In this document: one piece after another, positions 12,604 through 25,700 of the stretch
Numbering within the stretch: the first letter of the stretch is position 1
Layout of the letters: every line of letters begins with the position of its first letter
Source of the DNA: Plecoglossus altivelis
Taxonomy: Eukaryota > Chordata > Actinopteri > Osmeriformes > Plecoglossidae
DNA length: 64,000 bases
Direction: 5' to 3'
Assembly (NCBI GenBank): GCA_036571765.1
Contig: BROE01000003.1
Location: forward strand, 13,200,137 to 13,264,136
The notes under the pieces: generated by a model
Seen by the model: the letters and a program-made list of their open reading frames with translations, nothing else
The model's database searches: none
Told to the model about the DNA's origin: nothing
Made by a program: the position numbers and the translations under genes

Positions 12604-14374
12604 AGGACACAAGTCCAGCGCTCACTTGTCCAGGCCTCTCGTTTCTTGGGCTGTAAGTGATCTTGACTGTAATCTCATGATACCTCAACTCTGCTCACTC
12701 GCCTATCAAGCGGCTACCAAGAAATACTCGAGTTGTGGTTAGTGACTGGACGGGGACACACACACACACACACACATACGTACACACACACACACTCATA
12801 CATACAACTACAATTCAGAGCTCACATAGGCCAGTTCCTTATCAGGGTGTTCTTGTAGCGGAGACTTAATTAAGGATATCTGTAACGCTGATACGAACAG
12901 TCATATCTCCAGCGATGCCTCATATTCCACACAGGGAGACAGAACAGCTCAAGCGACTGGGCTAACATCCTATTCTAACATTGAATGAGTCCTTTAGCAG
13001 ACACTTGTCTCCAAAGGAACGTATAAATAGTGGGAATGGAACGCGCAGTAGATAATCGAGGAGAGGAAAATCCAATAACTAGACATAATCCTCATTCAAA
13101 CACACTGTACTTGTGTGCGGTTGCAAAGTGAAGGCTAGCGATAATATTATGACAAGCGTCCGGACATCATGTTTCCACAACAGACCCTGAACGTCCTTCT
13201 GCTCCCATAACAACATTGGAGATGAGTTTCAGTAAGACCGTCATACTGTCAGGCACGACCTGATAGTTCTTTTGCAACCACCTGCTTTTCGACCTTAATA
13301 AAAAAAAAAACCAATATGATCGTTCCTCCTCTTGGATGTTTAACGTATCTCAAACTTTACGTTGATCTTATTTTGAACAGCATGTGGTTTCGTTCGGATT
13401 ACCGACTTCTAACGTAACAACTATTATACGCAGTCAGTCAGTCAACCTCAGTCAGTTGCTCTCGGTCAGTCATCTCTTTGTGAGCCACAAGCACTTAGTA
13501 AAACGTAATAGAATATGTGAGTGTTGTAGGGAATCCAGCAGCCCTGTTGGCTTCCCTCTGTGACAGAAGAGGTGAACATCCTCTTTCTGTTGGCAAACTC
13601 TGATGATCCATTATTGAATCTTCTTCCCAAGCTGAGCCCCTCTTCCTTCCTCCCTCACCCACCTCTTGTTTCTCACTCCTACGTTCTCCTCAGCATCCTT
13701 CTCCTCCTCCTTGTATCGTTTGCCTCCTACTGCCTCTTTCCACAAACCCCCTTTTCGCCCTTTCCTCCTCCCCCTGTCCTGTTCTCCCTCCCCTCCCTCA
13801 TCATATCCTCCTCCTCATCCCCTCCTCCTAAACACTGTCCCCTCTCCACCATCTCCCCTTGGCCAGGTTGACCCCGGGGTTGAGGGCTGGCTCTGGACTG
13901 CTGACCCTAGGGTCACCAGGTCACAGAGTCAGGTCCTGTCTGACTGCTGGCCTGGGCCTGGCCCGGCTGAGCTATGGAACTGACCTGGGCTGACCCAGGA
14001 CAGAAGAGGGCTGCTGACACAGTCAGCAGAACAGAACAGAACAGGGAGACATGCATAAATCAGGAGCTGCTCCATTTGTTAACCACTGTGTGTGTGTGTG
14101 TGTTTGTCTGTGTGTGTTTAAGTGGTACTGTACACCTAGATGTGAACAGCACACACGCCCGTATAAGCACAATCTCACTGATATAGGGGCCAAGCGAGGT
14201 TTAGGGGAGAGAGAGAGTTAAAAGAAAGAAAGAAAGAAGGAAAAATGAGAGAGGGGAGGATAGTAGAGCAAGCTAAGAGAGCAAGAGGGAGAGTAGAGGG
14301 AGAGGAATAGATGGCTGAGAGAGAGAGGGGGAAGAAGAGACCTAGAGAGAGAGAGAGGGGGGGGGGAAGAGACC

Positions 14375-14409
<35 letters not shown>

Positions 14410-17400
14410 GGACAGAGAGAGGAAGAGAGCCAGGGAGGATAAAAAGTAGGCTACCTGCCACTGCCCCTGCTGTGCTCCTCAATTATACACTCAACAGGGC
14501 ACCTAAATGCATTAGGCTGCACACACACACAAACACACAAGCTCTTTCTCTGTTAGACATACACACACACATAAGCTCATCCTCTGTCACATGCACACCC
14601 GTGCTCAGTCACACACACTCTTGTCACACACACACACACAAGCTCTTTCAATGTCACACACTTCAGGACAGGCCCGTTATGAATGTTTGATGGCCCTCTC
14701 CCTCTTGTCTGTATCAGGGCTTATGACTAGGCCATGGCGGACCAACTCCTCTAATGCTTCTTATTAAAAGGAATATTCACCTCACTGTGTCTCTCAGGCT
14801 GGGAGGAGTTGAACTTGAGAATGGATAGCAGCTTTGGGGACATTTCAATTTTTAAAGCCCAGTGTATCTGGTTGCTTCATGGAATCACTTTAATGTTAAT
14901 GTTACTCTTCCAATCCACTGTGTGTAAATGTGTGGCTGTCTCACGTGTGTGGTGTGTGTGTGTGTCTGTCTGTCTCACGTGTGTGTGTCTGTGTGTCTGT
15001 CTGTCTCGTGTGTGTGTATGTGTGTGTGTGTGTCTGTCTGTCTGTCTGTCTCATGTGTGTGTGTGTACTGTGTGTAATGTGTGCTCTCTGTGGTGCATTC
15101 CTCCATCTCCTGGGTCTTCTACCCCCAGCCCTCATCTGTAGCCCTCATCAACCACTGTCATTGCTCTCTCGATCTCTTTCTTTGTCTTTCTCTCTATGTC
15201 TCTCTGTCTCTCTATCTCTCTGTCTCTCTATTTCTATGTCTCTATCTGTCTCTCTATCTCCTTATGTCTCTCTATCTCCCTCTCTATGTCTCTCTCTCTC
15301 TATATATATATACATATATATGTCTCTCTATCTCTCTCATACTCTATCTCTAGCTCACTCTCATTCTCACTCACTCCCGCTCTCTCTCTCTCTCGCACAC
15401 CATGGTCTGTCCATCCCCTTTTTTCTTTCTCTCTCTCTTTTCACCAGGGAAAACTTTGGAGCCAGGCCTAGTTACAGGGCTTCTCAGGGGGTCAAAATGT
15501 GTGCGTGCGTGTGTTTGTGCGTGTGTGTGTGTTCATTGGCCGTTTTTTCGTGTCATTGTGTTGGTATGCAGTTATTGAATTTCTCATTTAGCTCTTTGTT
15601 GCTGGTCCGTCCGTAGAGTAATATACTGTAGGAAGTTTGTCAGATTACCCTCCTATGGATGTATGTGCGTGTGCCGTATTTGTGTGAGTGAGTGGATAGA
15701 CTGCATGCATGTGTTTTTTATGTGTGGGCTGTGAATGTTGTGTGATCAGCGTATGTATGTACAACTTGCTTTTGTGTGTGTTTGTTTGTCTGTGTGTCTC
15801 CCAGGTTGAGGGGTCCACTGAGAGCAGATGAAAGGAACGAGGCCTGTGACTGATCCATTCGTCCTGATCAGGGAATTCTACCTCCCCCTCTTTCTCTCCC
15901 CCCCCCCTCTCTCTCCCTCTTTCTCTGGCTCACTCAGTCTCTCCTGCTCTTAGCATGTGACCCAGTTTTGCAACCCTCCTCCCCCTCCCTCCCCCCTCCA
16001 GAGGGTCCCATCTGAAGACAGGCCTAGTGAGACACAACCAGGGGACAGAGAGGGAGGGAGAGAGAGAAAGAGACAGAGAGACGGGGAGAGGGAGAAGAGA
16101 AGAGAATCAAGCCGCCTATCGCATAATTCTATTGTGTACCATGACTTTGATGTGTAGTATTTAAGGGATGGTATACAGTCATATGTGTATGTTTGTTTCT
16201 GCTACTGTAGATGTGTGTATAGGAGAGGCTTGGATATGCTTGAATGAGTTATGGAGGGAGAGAGAGACAGGGAGGGAGAGAGAGAGAGAGGGAGGGAGAG
16301 AGAGGAAGGGAGAGCAATATGAAAGGGGGAGGGAGGGTGCAGTCTTGGCATGTTGGCACTGGTGACTCCAGCCTTTGTTGCTGTGACAGGCAGCCATTCT
16401 GGGTGTGTGACTTGGTTTTTGTTTTCGGCTCTGGAGGAGGTGTGAAGACTCCTTTCATTGTGTGCGTGCGCGTGTCTGTACCCACGCCCCCGTATTTGTG
16501 TGCGTTTCGCTGCGCGCGCGTGTGTGTAGTTCGACGATCGCAAGGCCCTAGGGTTTAGGACAACAGAGTCAGGAAGCAGGGAAGACCAGATCCCTTTGTC
16601 CTGCAGAAAGAGAGCGACTGTGAGAGACCGGAACATCGTTAAAGAGGGAGGGGTTTCAGAGAACTAACTGGTCAGTAAAGCAACACTCAGCGACGCAAGA
16701 ACCCACGCTAAATATAACGTCTGCACGAAGAAAGTAGAGCCGGAAAACAAACGATTTTCCAAAAGGAGGCTGGTATAGAAAGGGATGATATGTAAGGAGG
16801 GAGATGAAGGGGGAGAGTAGGCCATTAGCATGCGCACAGTGTTGTTGTGGTGCTTGGGTCCATCCCTCGACGGCAAATCAGCCGTCGTTGATTAATTTCA
16901 GCCTATTAGCACCCTCCTCTCCTGGCCCGACGCCCCGCCCAGGTTAAATCCCCTCGCCAGCACGAGGCGGGCAGACGGGGGCCGGAGGGCTGGCGGGTGG
17001 CTCTGAGCGATGGACCAGGCTCCTCTACTGAGCATGTTGTTGTCAGGACTGTATTAATGAGCGCTCCACTCTGGAGCTGTGGCCAGACGCAGACAGACAA
17101 ACAGACACCCAGTAACACAGACTCAGAGTAATACAACAAGATAGTCATGCTGAAAGACATACAAGATTGGAAGATAGGCAGCGCTTCTGTAGTGGTGTCT
17201 GTAGTGTTTGTTGTGTCCGATGGTGTCTGTAGAGGTACCTATGGTTTCTGTAGAGGTAGTAGTGGTGTCTGTAGATGTGTTTGTAGAGGTAGTAGTGGTG
17301 TCTGTAGAGGTAGTAGTGGTGTCTGTAGTGGTGTCTGTAGAGGTATTAGTAGTGTCTGTAGAGGTAGTAGTGGTGTCTGTAGTGGTGTCTGTAGAGGTAG

Positions 17401-18231
17401 TAGTGGTGTCTGTAGTGGTGTCTGTAGAGGTAATAGTGGTGTTTGTAGAGGTAGTAGTGGTGTCTGTAGTGGTGTTTGTAGAGGTTGTAGTGGTGTCTGT
17501 AGTGGTGTCTGTAGAGGTATTAGTGGTGTTTGTAGTGGTGTCTGTAGAGGTAGTAGTGGTGTCAGTAGTGGTGTCAGTAGTGGTGTCTGTAGAGGTATTA
17601 GTAGTGTCTGTAGAGGTAGTAGTGGTGTCTGTAGTGATGTGTGTAGAGGTAGTAGTGGTGTCTGTAGTGGTGTCTGTAGTGGTGTCTGTGGAGGTAGTAG
17701 TGGTGCCTGTAGTGATGTGTGTAGAGGTAGTAGTGGTGTCTGTAGTGGTGTCTGTAGTGGTGTCTGTAGAGGTAGTAGTGGTGTCTGTAGTGATGTGTGT
17801 AGAGGTAGTAGTGGTGTCTGTAGTGGTGTCTGTAGAGGTAGTAGTGGTGTCTGTAGTGGTGTCTGTAGTGGTGTCTGTAGAGGTAGTAGTGGTGTCTGTA
17901 GTGGTGTCTGTAGAGGTAGTAGTTGTGTCTGTAGAGGTAGTAGTGGTGTCTGTAGAGGTAATAGTGGTGTCTGTAGTGGTGTCTGTAGAGGTAGTAGTTG
18001 TGTCTGTAGTGGTGTCTGTAGAGGTAGTAGTGGTGTCTGTAGAGGTAGTAGTGGTGGCTCTGTTGAGGCCTGGCCTAGATTCTGTCCTCACCAGGGATCC
18101 CCTGGATCCAAGGACTGACGCAGATCACCTGACAGCGGCCCCACTGCTCAACCCCGGCTGGATTGTGTATGTGTGTGTGTGTGTGTGTGTGTATGAGAGC
18201 GAGAGAGAGCGAGAAAGAGCGAGAGAGAGAA

Positions 18232-18269
<38 letters not shown>

Positions 18270-20105
18270 CAGGGAAGAGAATTTTGGTGTTGTGATTCTC
18301 CAGTGTGTCTGTCCCCTGTGTCTTTTGACTGAGTAGAGGAAATGGTGTCATATTTAGCATTGAGACAACACAGCCATACTGTACTGCTCTACTTAACCTT
18401 CCTACAAGCTGTGCAAGGCCAGTTCACATAGCCCACTGCAGCTGGTATACTCCACTCTGCCATAGCACAGCGTAGCACAGTATACTTACACCTATGCTAT
18501 GCCACTGCGAACTCGTACTTTTTTACTCGTCTTGACTTGTTTATTGAGCTGGACTGGCCTGCTTTAGTATTTTGTCATCAGATCCAAAGCAGAGCAGAGT
18601 TCCTGAACAGAACACATGAGTTTCAGAGCAGAGTACCAGGGAGTGCTAATGACGTCCCCAAGCATGATGCATAATTCAGCAGCTGTCTAATCTCCTCCTC
18701 GCCACTGGACCAGAGCCGCTGTGAGGTGGTCTTAGCCCCCCTCCGCCCCCCCCCCCATCTCTCCCCAGCCCACCCTGAAGACCCCCCAGCCAGACCCCTC
18801 TCCCCCCCCCACATTCCCCCCCATTCTGCTGTGAGGTGTCTGACCTGTGAATTTCGGAGCTGTCAGCTCAGCTCCGCTTCCCAGAGGTCGCGACCCCCGG
18901 GTTCGGCATACACTTGTCTTCAGGCAGGTTGATGACCACTTAACACCCCGGGGCGACTGGACACTCGCCGTCATAAACTCTCTCTCGATTTCTCTCTCAC
19001 ACACCCACAGCTGACCCTGTGACCTAACAGACCTCAGACACTTCATTATCCACCCCAGATCACAGGACACCCTCCCTCCACACCACCCGCCCTCCCCCCT
19101 CACTACGTCTCCCAATGGGGGAGAAACTACGTACTTAAGATTAATCAGCACTTTCCCCGCTCCACCAAGTCTGCTAATGTGGCTTTTTTCAAGCACATTT
19201 CCATTGTAAATGATAGCACTGTAACTTCGGCTCATTTCCGTACGACTGCCTACTGTAATACTGACTTTGTCTGCGTGCGTCTGTGTGCACATGTCTGTCT
19301 GTGTGTCTGTGTGTGTGTTCCACAGGTAAGAGACTTCAGGAGTGGGTCAGTGTGGTTATGTGCCTCTCGCTCTTGTTCATCAACTTCTTCTTCCTTCTCT
19401 TCAACTTTTCCACCGTACACATCTACAAGATCCTCATCGGCATTGGTAAGACACGTCCCCGCGTGCTTTCTGTAAAGAACATTCCCAGCATCTGTAACCT
19501 ACAGCTCTTTCTTTAGCTAAATCGTGTGTCCAACTACTTTTTGACTCGACCTCTTTCTTCCTCAATGTTCTTTCCTGCCCGGTCTGCCCCTCCCCTTCTC
19601 TCATCTCTTCTCCTCCCCCCCCTCCCCCACGTCCTCACCTCCCTCTTTCCTGCTCTCCTCCTTCCTCCTTCCTCCTCTTCGCTCCTCCTCTCCATCCTCT
19701 CCTCCAGTTCTGGGTATAGTGACGGCAGACTTTTCCTCTGGGATGGTCCACTGGGGGGCCGACACCTGGGGGTCTGTGGACATCCCTGTCCTCGGCAAGG
19801 TGAGCTACCGCTCTGCTCCACTGGGATAGTCCCACACTGCCACACTGACCGAGAGGCCCTGCAATATAGACTGAGGTCCTCCATTGAGGGTCAAGCCTTT
19901 GGAACCTGTGTCAGAGGAAGCTCTGGGTCTTCTTACTTGGTTGAAATCTTAATCCTTAGTCTCCTCCATGCACCATGTTCCGCTGCGACGGTTCTTCCCA
20001 CAAGTAACCGGTCTTGTCCCCTTCATCCCTTCCCACCCCAAGGGTGGCAGGGAGCTGGAGTACTCCAGTCATCCCTGGAGAACCACCCTCACACACACGC
20101 GCGCA

Positions 20106-20141
<36 letters not shown>

Positions 20142-22691
20142 ATCAATGTTTTGCCCCCACTACCTCTCTGTCCCTTGTCACCCCTGCCTGCCTTCCTTCT
20201 TTCTTTCCCTCCCATACCCACCTCCCCCTCTTCCAATTAGAGGAAAGGTCATCATCATCTTACCCAATTACAGAGCAGCTGGTCCTAGTATTGGTAGATG
20301 TGATCTTTTGTGGTGATTAATTTATGTGCGAGCGTGTATGCATTTCCGCTAATGATTGTATGGTTGTGTTGCTAAGGGGGCATGTTGGGAGTCTTGTCGG
20401 GGCATATAATTGAAAGCAGTGTGTGTGTGTGTTTGGTTGTATGTCCGTGCATGTTTACTGTGCCAGTAGAGGCGGCCTGTAGAGTAAAAACACTTCCTCC
20501 AAAAAACTGAATTGTGGTTATTTATAATGGTTTATGAACCCAGACATCATGCATGCCTGTAGCTGACCTAGTCTAGTAGAATTATACAGAGGAGACTTTA
20601 AAATGTCCGAAAGCACCCTGGGTTGCTGCCATAGGCAAGGACGCACACACGCTCGTGTGTACACATGTACGTGGGCACACATATGTACTCCATACACCCA
20701 GCCGGCCCCCCCATAGGGTCCAGCCAAGGGGCCACATATCCCCAGCCTTCTTCATCCCAGGTCTGGTTCCCAGCCACAGAGCCCCGCAGAGTAGGGGGGC
20801 TCCCGCCCTCCATGCAGGGGTCTGAGTCTCTCCAACATGGCTGGGCTTGATCCTAGCTCTGTCTGGGATCATTAGGACCAGCCACCTGGGAGCGAGCTCA
20901 CTTCAAACAGAGACAGGGAATCTCCTTGCCACCAGGAGAGCGACGCTTAAACATCCTCTACAGCTAGATTAAAGACCAGCACTTAACCGAGATGGAAGGA
21001 TAGAGCTCCTCTCTCTCCCCGTCTCTCTCTCTCTCCCCACCTCTTTCTCTTCATCTATCGGTCTCGCCCCCCTTCTCTCTCCCTCTTTTTTTTCTCCCTC
21101 TCCCTCCCTCCTCTCTCTTTCCGTCAGCATATTCAAGCAGAGGCCCAGACGAGAGGGAGAATGGTTAATGATGGTGATTAGGCTAGAAGAAAGAGGTCTA
21201 ATTGAACGACTTAAGCCAGCTACGAGTCAAGAGGGAGGAGGAGGAGATGTGGAGGTTTAGGAGGTGGAGAAGAGGAGGAGAACAGATGAAGGTGGAGAAG
21301 AGGAGAAGCGCAGGGGAAGGTGGAGAAGAGGAGGAGAGCAGTGGAAGGTGGAAAAGAGGAGGAGAACAGGGGAAGGTGGAGAAGAGGAGAAGCACAGGGT
21401 AAGGTGGAGAAGAGGAGAAGCACAGGGGAAGGTGGAGAAGAGGAGGAAAAACAGGGGAAGGTGAAGAGGAGGAGAACAGGGGAAGGTGGAGAAGAGGAGG
21501 AGAACAGGGTAATTGTAAAGAGGAGAACAGCGAAGGTGGAGAAGAGGAGATGAATAGGGAAATGAAGAGAGGAGGAGGAGAACCGGGTAATTGTAGAGAA
21601 GAGGAGGAGAACAGGGGAAGGTAGAGAAGAGGAGGAGAACAGGGGAAGGTAAAGAAGAGGAGGAGAGGGGAAGGTAGAGAAGAGGAGGAGAGGGGAAGGT
21701 GCTCCAATGGTGCAACGGATGGCGGTGTTGCCAGGGCGATGGGAGATGTGAGTCCTGATTAGCGTTGAGGCGGGTTTAGACCAAACAGGGTGAGGCGTTC
21801 CGTTAAACGGTGTGGGATTAGAGCCAGTGAGGCAGTGAAGTCTGCACTGCGGCTCGGCGTGTCGTCTGAAGCTTAGCTACGCTTTCATCTGGACCAGGGA
21901 CGAAAGAGAGAGGTGGGGAGCGAGGGAGGAGAGGGCCAGATAATTGTCGACGTATCAACAGATAGTTTCGTCCTCTCCAGCGGAGGCTGCCACAGACCGA
22001 CTTGTGATTGAGTTCTGCCCTCCAATGCCAGATAATGACTGCTCCTCCCGCCACTGGCACGCTATGGTAATACGCACCAAACCACTCCTGTGTTTTCATG
22101 GCGCAGAAGAAAATAAATTACCTTCATTGTGTGTTTTTCTCTTTGTGTGTCCGCCACTCTCGCCCCGCGAGCCCGTTCATTTGTGGCGCCCGCATGTCCG
22201 CCGGCAGGTGTCTGGGCCTGGGCAGCACAGGCGGCGTTACAGCCACGAGGCACCGCTGTTCACCGGTTTATTAGAATGCCGGATCTGAGGCTTTGGGCGG
22301 CGGGCGGGGCAGCGGGGAGGGGTGGGGCAGAGCGGGGTTCTGCAGGGTTATCTCTCTGTGCGATAATGTGGAGCAGGATGAAGAGTACGCACACTTGTAT
22401 ACACACACACATGCACACACAAAGACATGGAGGCACAGGATGAATTTATCTGTTCTTTACTGTGGGACCTATAGACCACAGATGTTAACATTGACAGATC
22501 AGATCTGAAGCAGTCTCCGACAGTCTGGAGACTGAACGTCGGTTATCATGTGTGCAGCGATGGCTTCATTGAAATTCTGTTCGTGAAACAAAAACCTGTG
22601 TTTTTTCCACACCTTTAAAGTGTTTTACTCTTGAGTGAACTGGAAACAATGTTATTAGGGCTTTTGAGATTTTGTGACGCTCTCTCTCTCA

Positions 22692-22723
<32 letters not shown>

Positions 22724-25700
22724 GTATCTCTCTTTCTCTCTCTCTCTGACAGGAATTGTCCCCATACTTTGTGTTCAACATGATTGGATTACACTGAATA
22801 TTAATGATCCAATTACCATAATGATATTCCTGTCTTAACTACCTTTCTCACTCTGTCACTCCCATCTCTGATCCCCCTCCCACTCTCTCTCCCCTCACCC
22901 CCACTCTCCCTTTCCCCCCTTGCATTCTCTCTCACCCTCTCATCATCTCTACCCTCCCTCTCTCTTATTCACTCTGACTTGTGTCCGCTCTCTCTCTCTC
23001 TTCCTTCCTTTTTCTCCCTGTCTTCCTCTAGGCATTTATTCGTCCTTTCAGAGAGCACCACATCGACCCTACAGCCATTACCAGGCATGACTTCATAGAG
23101 ACCAATGGAGACAACTGCCTCATTGCCATTCTTCCACTGGCACGCATGACATACAAGTTCCTGTCGTACCCACCAGGTAGGACATGCCAGCCCTTTCTCT
23201 CAACCCAAGCAAGGCTCTTATCTGGTGGGCGTGTGTGTGACAAAGCAGAGAGGAGTGGATGGTGACCCAGGAGTGGGTATTAGCAGTGAGTCATGTACAC
23301 GCTCTCTCCCTCACACGCACACGCGGAAACATGTATACTGTACGTCACCTCATCAGATGAGGTTGAATCGGCGAGATCGCAAAGATTCAGTTGGAAGGCC
23401 GTGACCCTGCCTGCTGCTGTGTGTTGATGAGGCAAGACTGGAATGAGGAAGAAAGGTGACAGGAGAGGAAGAGGGAGGGAGCGAGGGAGGGAGGGAGCGA
23501 GGGAGGGAGGAAGGAAGAGGGGAGTAGGAGAATGGTGGAGGGCAGGGGGGAGGTAATTAGGAAGAGGAAAGAGGGAGAGTGGGACACAGAAAGAGGGAGA
23601 GTGGGACACAGAAAAAAGGACAGTGGGATGGAAAGAGGGACAATGGGACGGAGAGAGGGACAGTGGGACGGAGAGAGGCACAGTGGGACGGAGAGAGGGA
23701 CAGTGGGACGGAGAGAGGGACAGTGGGACGGAGACAGGGACATTGGGACAGAGAGAGGGACAGTGGGACACAGAAAGAGGGACAGTGGGACGGAGAGAGG
23801 GACAGTGGGACGGAGAGAGGGACAGTGGGACACAGAAAGAGGGACAGTGGGACACAGAAAGAGGGACAGTGGGACGGAGAGAGGGACAGTGGGACGGAGA
23901 GAGGGACAGTGGGACGGAGAGAGGGACAGTGGGACGGAGAGAGGGACAGTGGGCTCTATTCACTCCACTTCTCTTTGAAAGCAGACTCTGCGTCAGTGAC
24001 CTGCCTCTCACACACCGTGTTCCTTCAACATGTTCCTTCACAAGGTTACGAGTGCAGCTGAATGTCTTTATTCACACAAATACTCCCCCTCACCCCCACA
24101 CCATTACAGACGCCCTTGCAGAGACCTACCCGTGGGAGTGTTTTGTGTTTGCACTGGCCGTGTTCCTGACCATGACCAATCAGATCCACAAGTGGTCCCA
24201 CTCCTACTTCGGCCTGCCACGATGGGTCACTCTGCTCCAGGACTGGCATTTGGTGTTGCCACGGAAACACCACCGCATACACCACGTGTCGCCCCACGAG
24301 ACCTACTACTGCATTACTACAGGTAAATACCACTGAATTACTACTGTATTACTACAGGTAAATACTACTGGATTACTACTGCATTACTATGGGCAAATAC
24401 AACATTATTACATGTAAATACTGCAATTCTACAGATAATTACGGCAGTATGACAAAAAGGAAAGTTATACACTATTGCAACACGTAAATACTACAGAATT
24501 TTTTGTGTATTACTACAGGTATATACTACATTATTACAGGTAAATACTGCAGAATTGATTAGGCATTACGACAGTAAATACCACTGTGTTGATATCACAT
24601 TACTAGAGGTAAATACTTACCTCATTACTACCACATTACTATTGTTACATAGTACAGTATTATTACAGCATTATTCTAGAAAATACTTCTGTATTTGTTG
24701 TACTATTACAGTAGCTACTACAGTATTACGACTGCATTTTTAAATATGACTGTATTAGTACTGTGTTTCTATACAATCATTTTACTGCTAAATTACTCCC
24801 GAAAAAATCATGTTTGCAAGAAATTGTTGTGACATATCTCATAGAGATACTGGACATTAAAACACACACAAAAAAACACCACAATCGAGTAGAAACAAAA
24901 TGTCCGCCGTGTGTGTGGGAGAGATAAACACTAGTTAGCCAGGATAAGATGTCTGTTTGTCTATGCTTATGTGTGTGTTTGTGTGTGTGTGTGCAGGCAT
25001 TATAGCCCAGTGCTACATCCAAATTGAGTATGCAGGGTGCGTCTGAGATAGACAGAGAGAAAAAAAGACAGAGAGAAAGGGAGCACTGGAGAATTGAGGC
25101 TTGTACGTCACCCTGTGCCCCTATGGACGACAGATGTGTGTGGAGGGGGGTGGCAGGGTGTGTGTGTGTCTTGGTGTGTGTCTTAGTATGTGTGTGTTTG
25201 TAGGACCCCCCCCCCCCCTCTTCATCTCCCTGGTCCCTAACTTCCATGGGGGGGAGGGAGAGGGGGGGGGGTGATGAGTACAGTGGAGGGGGTGGATGTG
25301 GGTGGTGATGGGGTGTCCACAGGGGAGTAGCCCAGCCATGTCCCTGCACCCCCACCCTCCCTCCCTCCCTCCCTGCCTGCCTGCCTCCACCCCCTCCCTC
25401 CCTCGCTGCCTGCATCACCCTCCCTCCCTGCCTGCCTCCCCCAAACCTCCCTGCCTCCCCCGCCACCCTCCCTGCCTGCCTGCCTCCCTGCCTGCTTGCC
25501 TCCCTCACCCTCCCTGCCTCGCTCCCAAGGGCTCTGCGCCTGCCTTTGTGTGTGCCAGTGGCTGACAATCTCCATGTATATTTAATGCTAACCTGCTGTC
25601 AGTACTAACAAATAGGCCTGCATGGGGAGAGAGATGGAGAAAAGAGAAAGAGAAGGGAAGAGAGAGAGAGAGAGGAGAGAGAGGGGGGAGAGAGAGAGAG

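Larger units (their letters stand above)
11081..19325 (+). other. peds1: peds1 intron 1
   Basis: 8.2 kb with GTAAGA donor and CCACAG acceptor. It contains no exon I can support. The content is mainly microsatellites (11901-11970, 12258-12296, 12537-12602, 14336-14406, 14520-14640, 14938-15070, 15170-15400), a large minisatellite at 17185-18055, GC-rich sequence at 16880-17000 and a C-rich stretch at 18730-18830. Confidence 0.85.
19800..23031 (+). other. peds1: peds1 intron 3
   Basis: 3.2 kb, donor GTGAGC, acceptor CCTCTAG. It holds a (CA)n at 20097-20138, a purine minisatellite at 21230-21705, complex GC-balanced sequence at 21710-22290, a (CT)n at 22681-22747 and a homeodomain-site-rich patch at 22775-22840. 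No exon supported. Confidence 0.85.

Noticed and set aside
17123..18091. 322-codon Thr/Ser-rich frame on the minus strand, and 323- and 374-codon frames on plus
   Set aside because: All are translations of one minisatellite with units divisible by three, inside peds1 intron 1, with no promoter, splice or non-repetitive coding sequence.
23532..24336. Long plus-strand frame ending in the peds1 exon 5 sequence
   Set aside because: The first two thirds translate the 20/22-bp minisatellite; the last third is exon 5 with its true acceptor at 24109. The frame only happens to be continuous.
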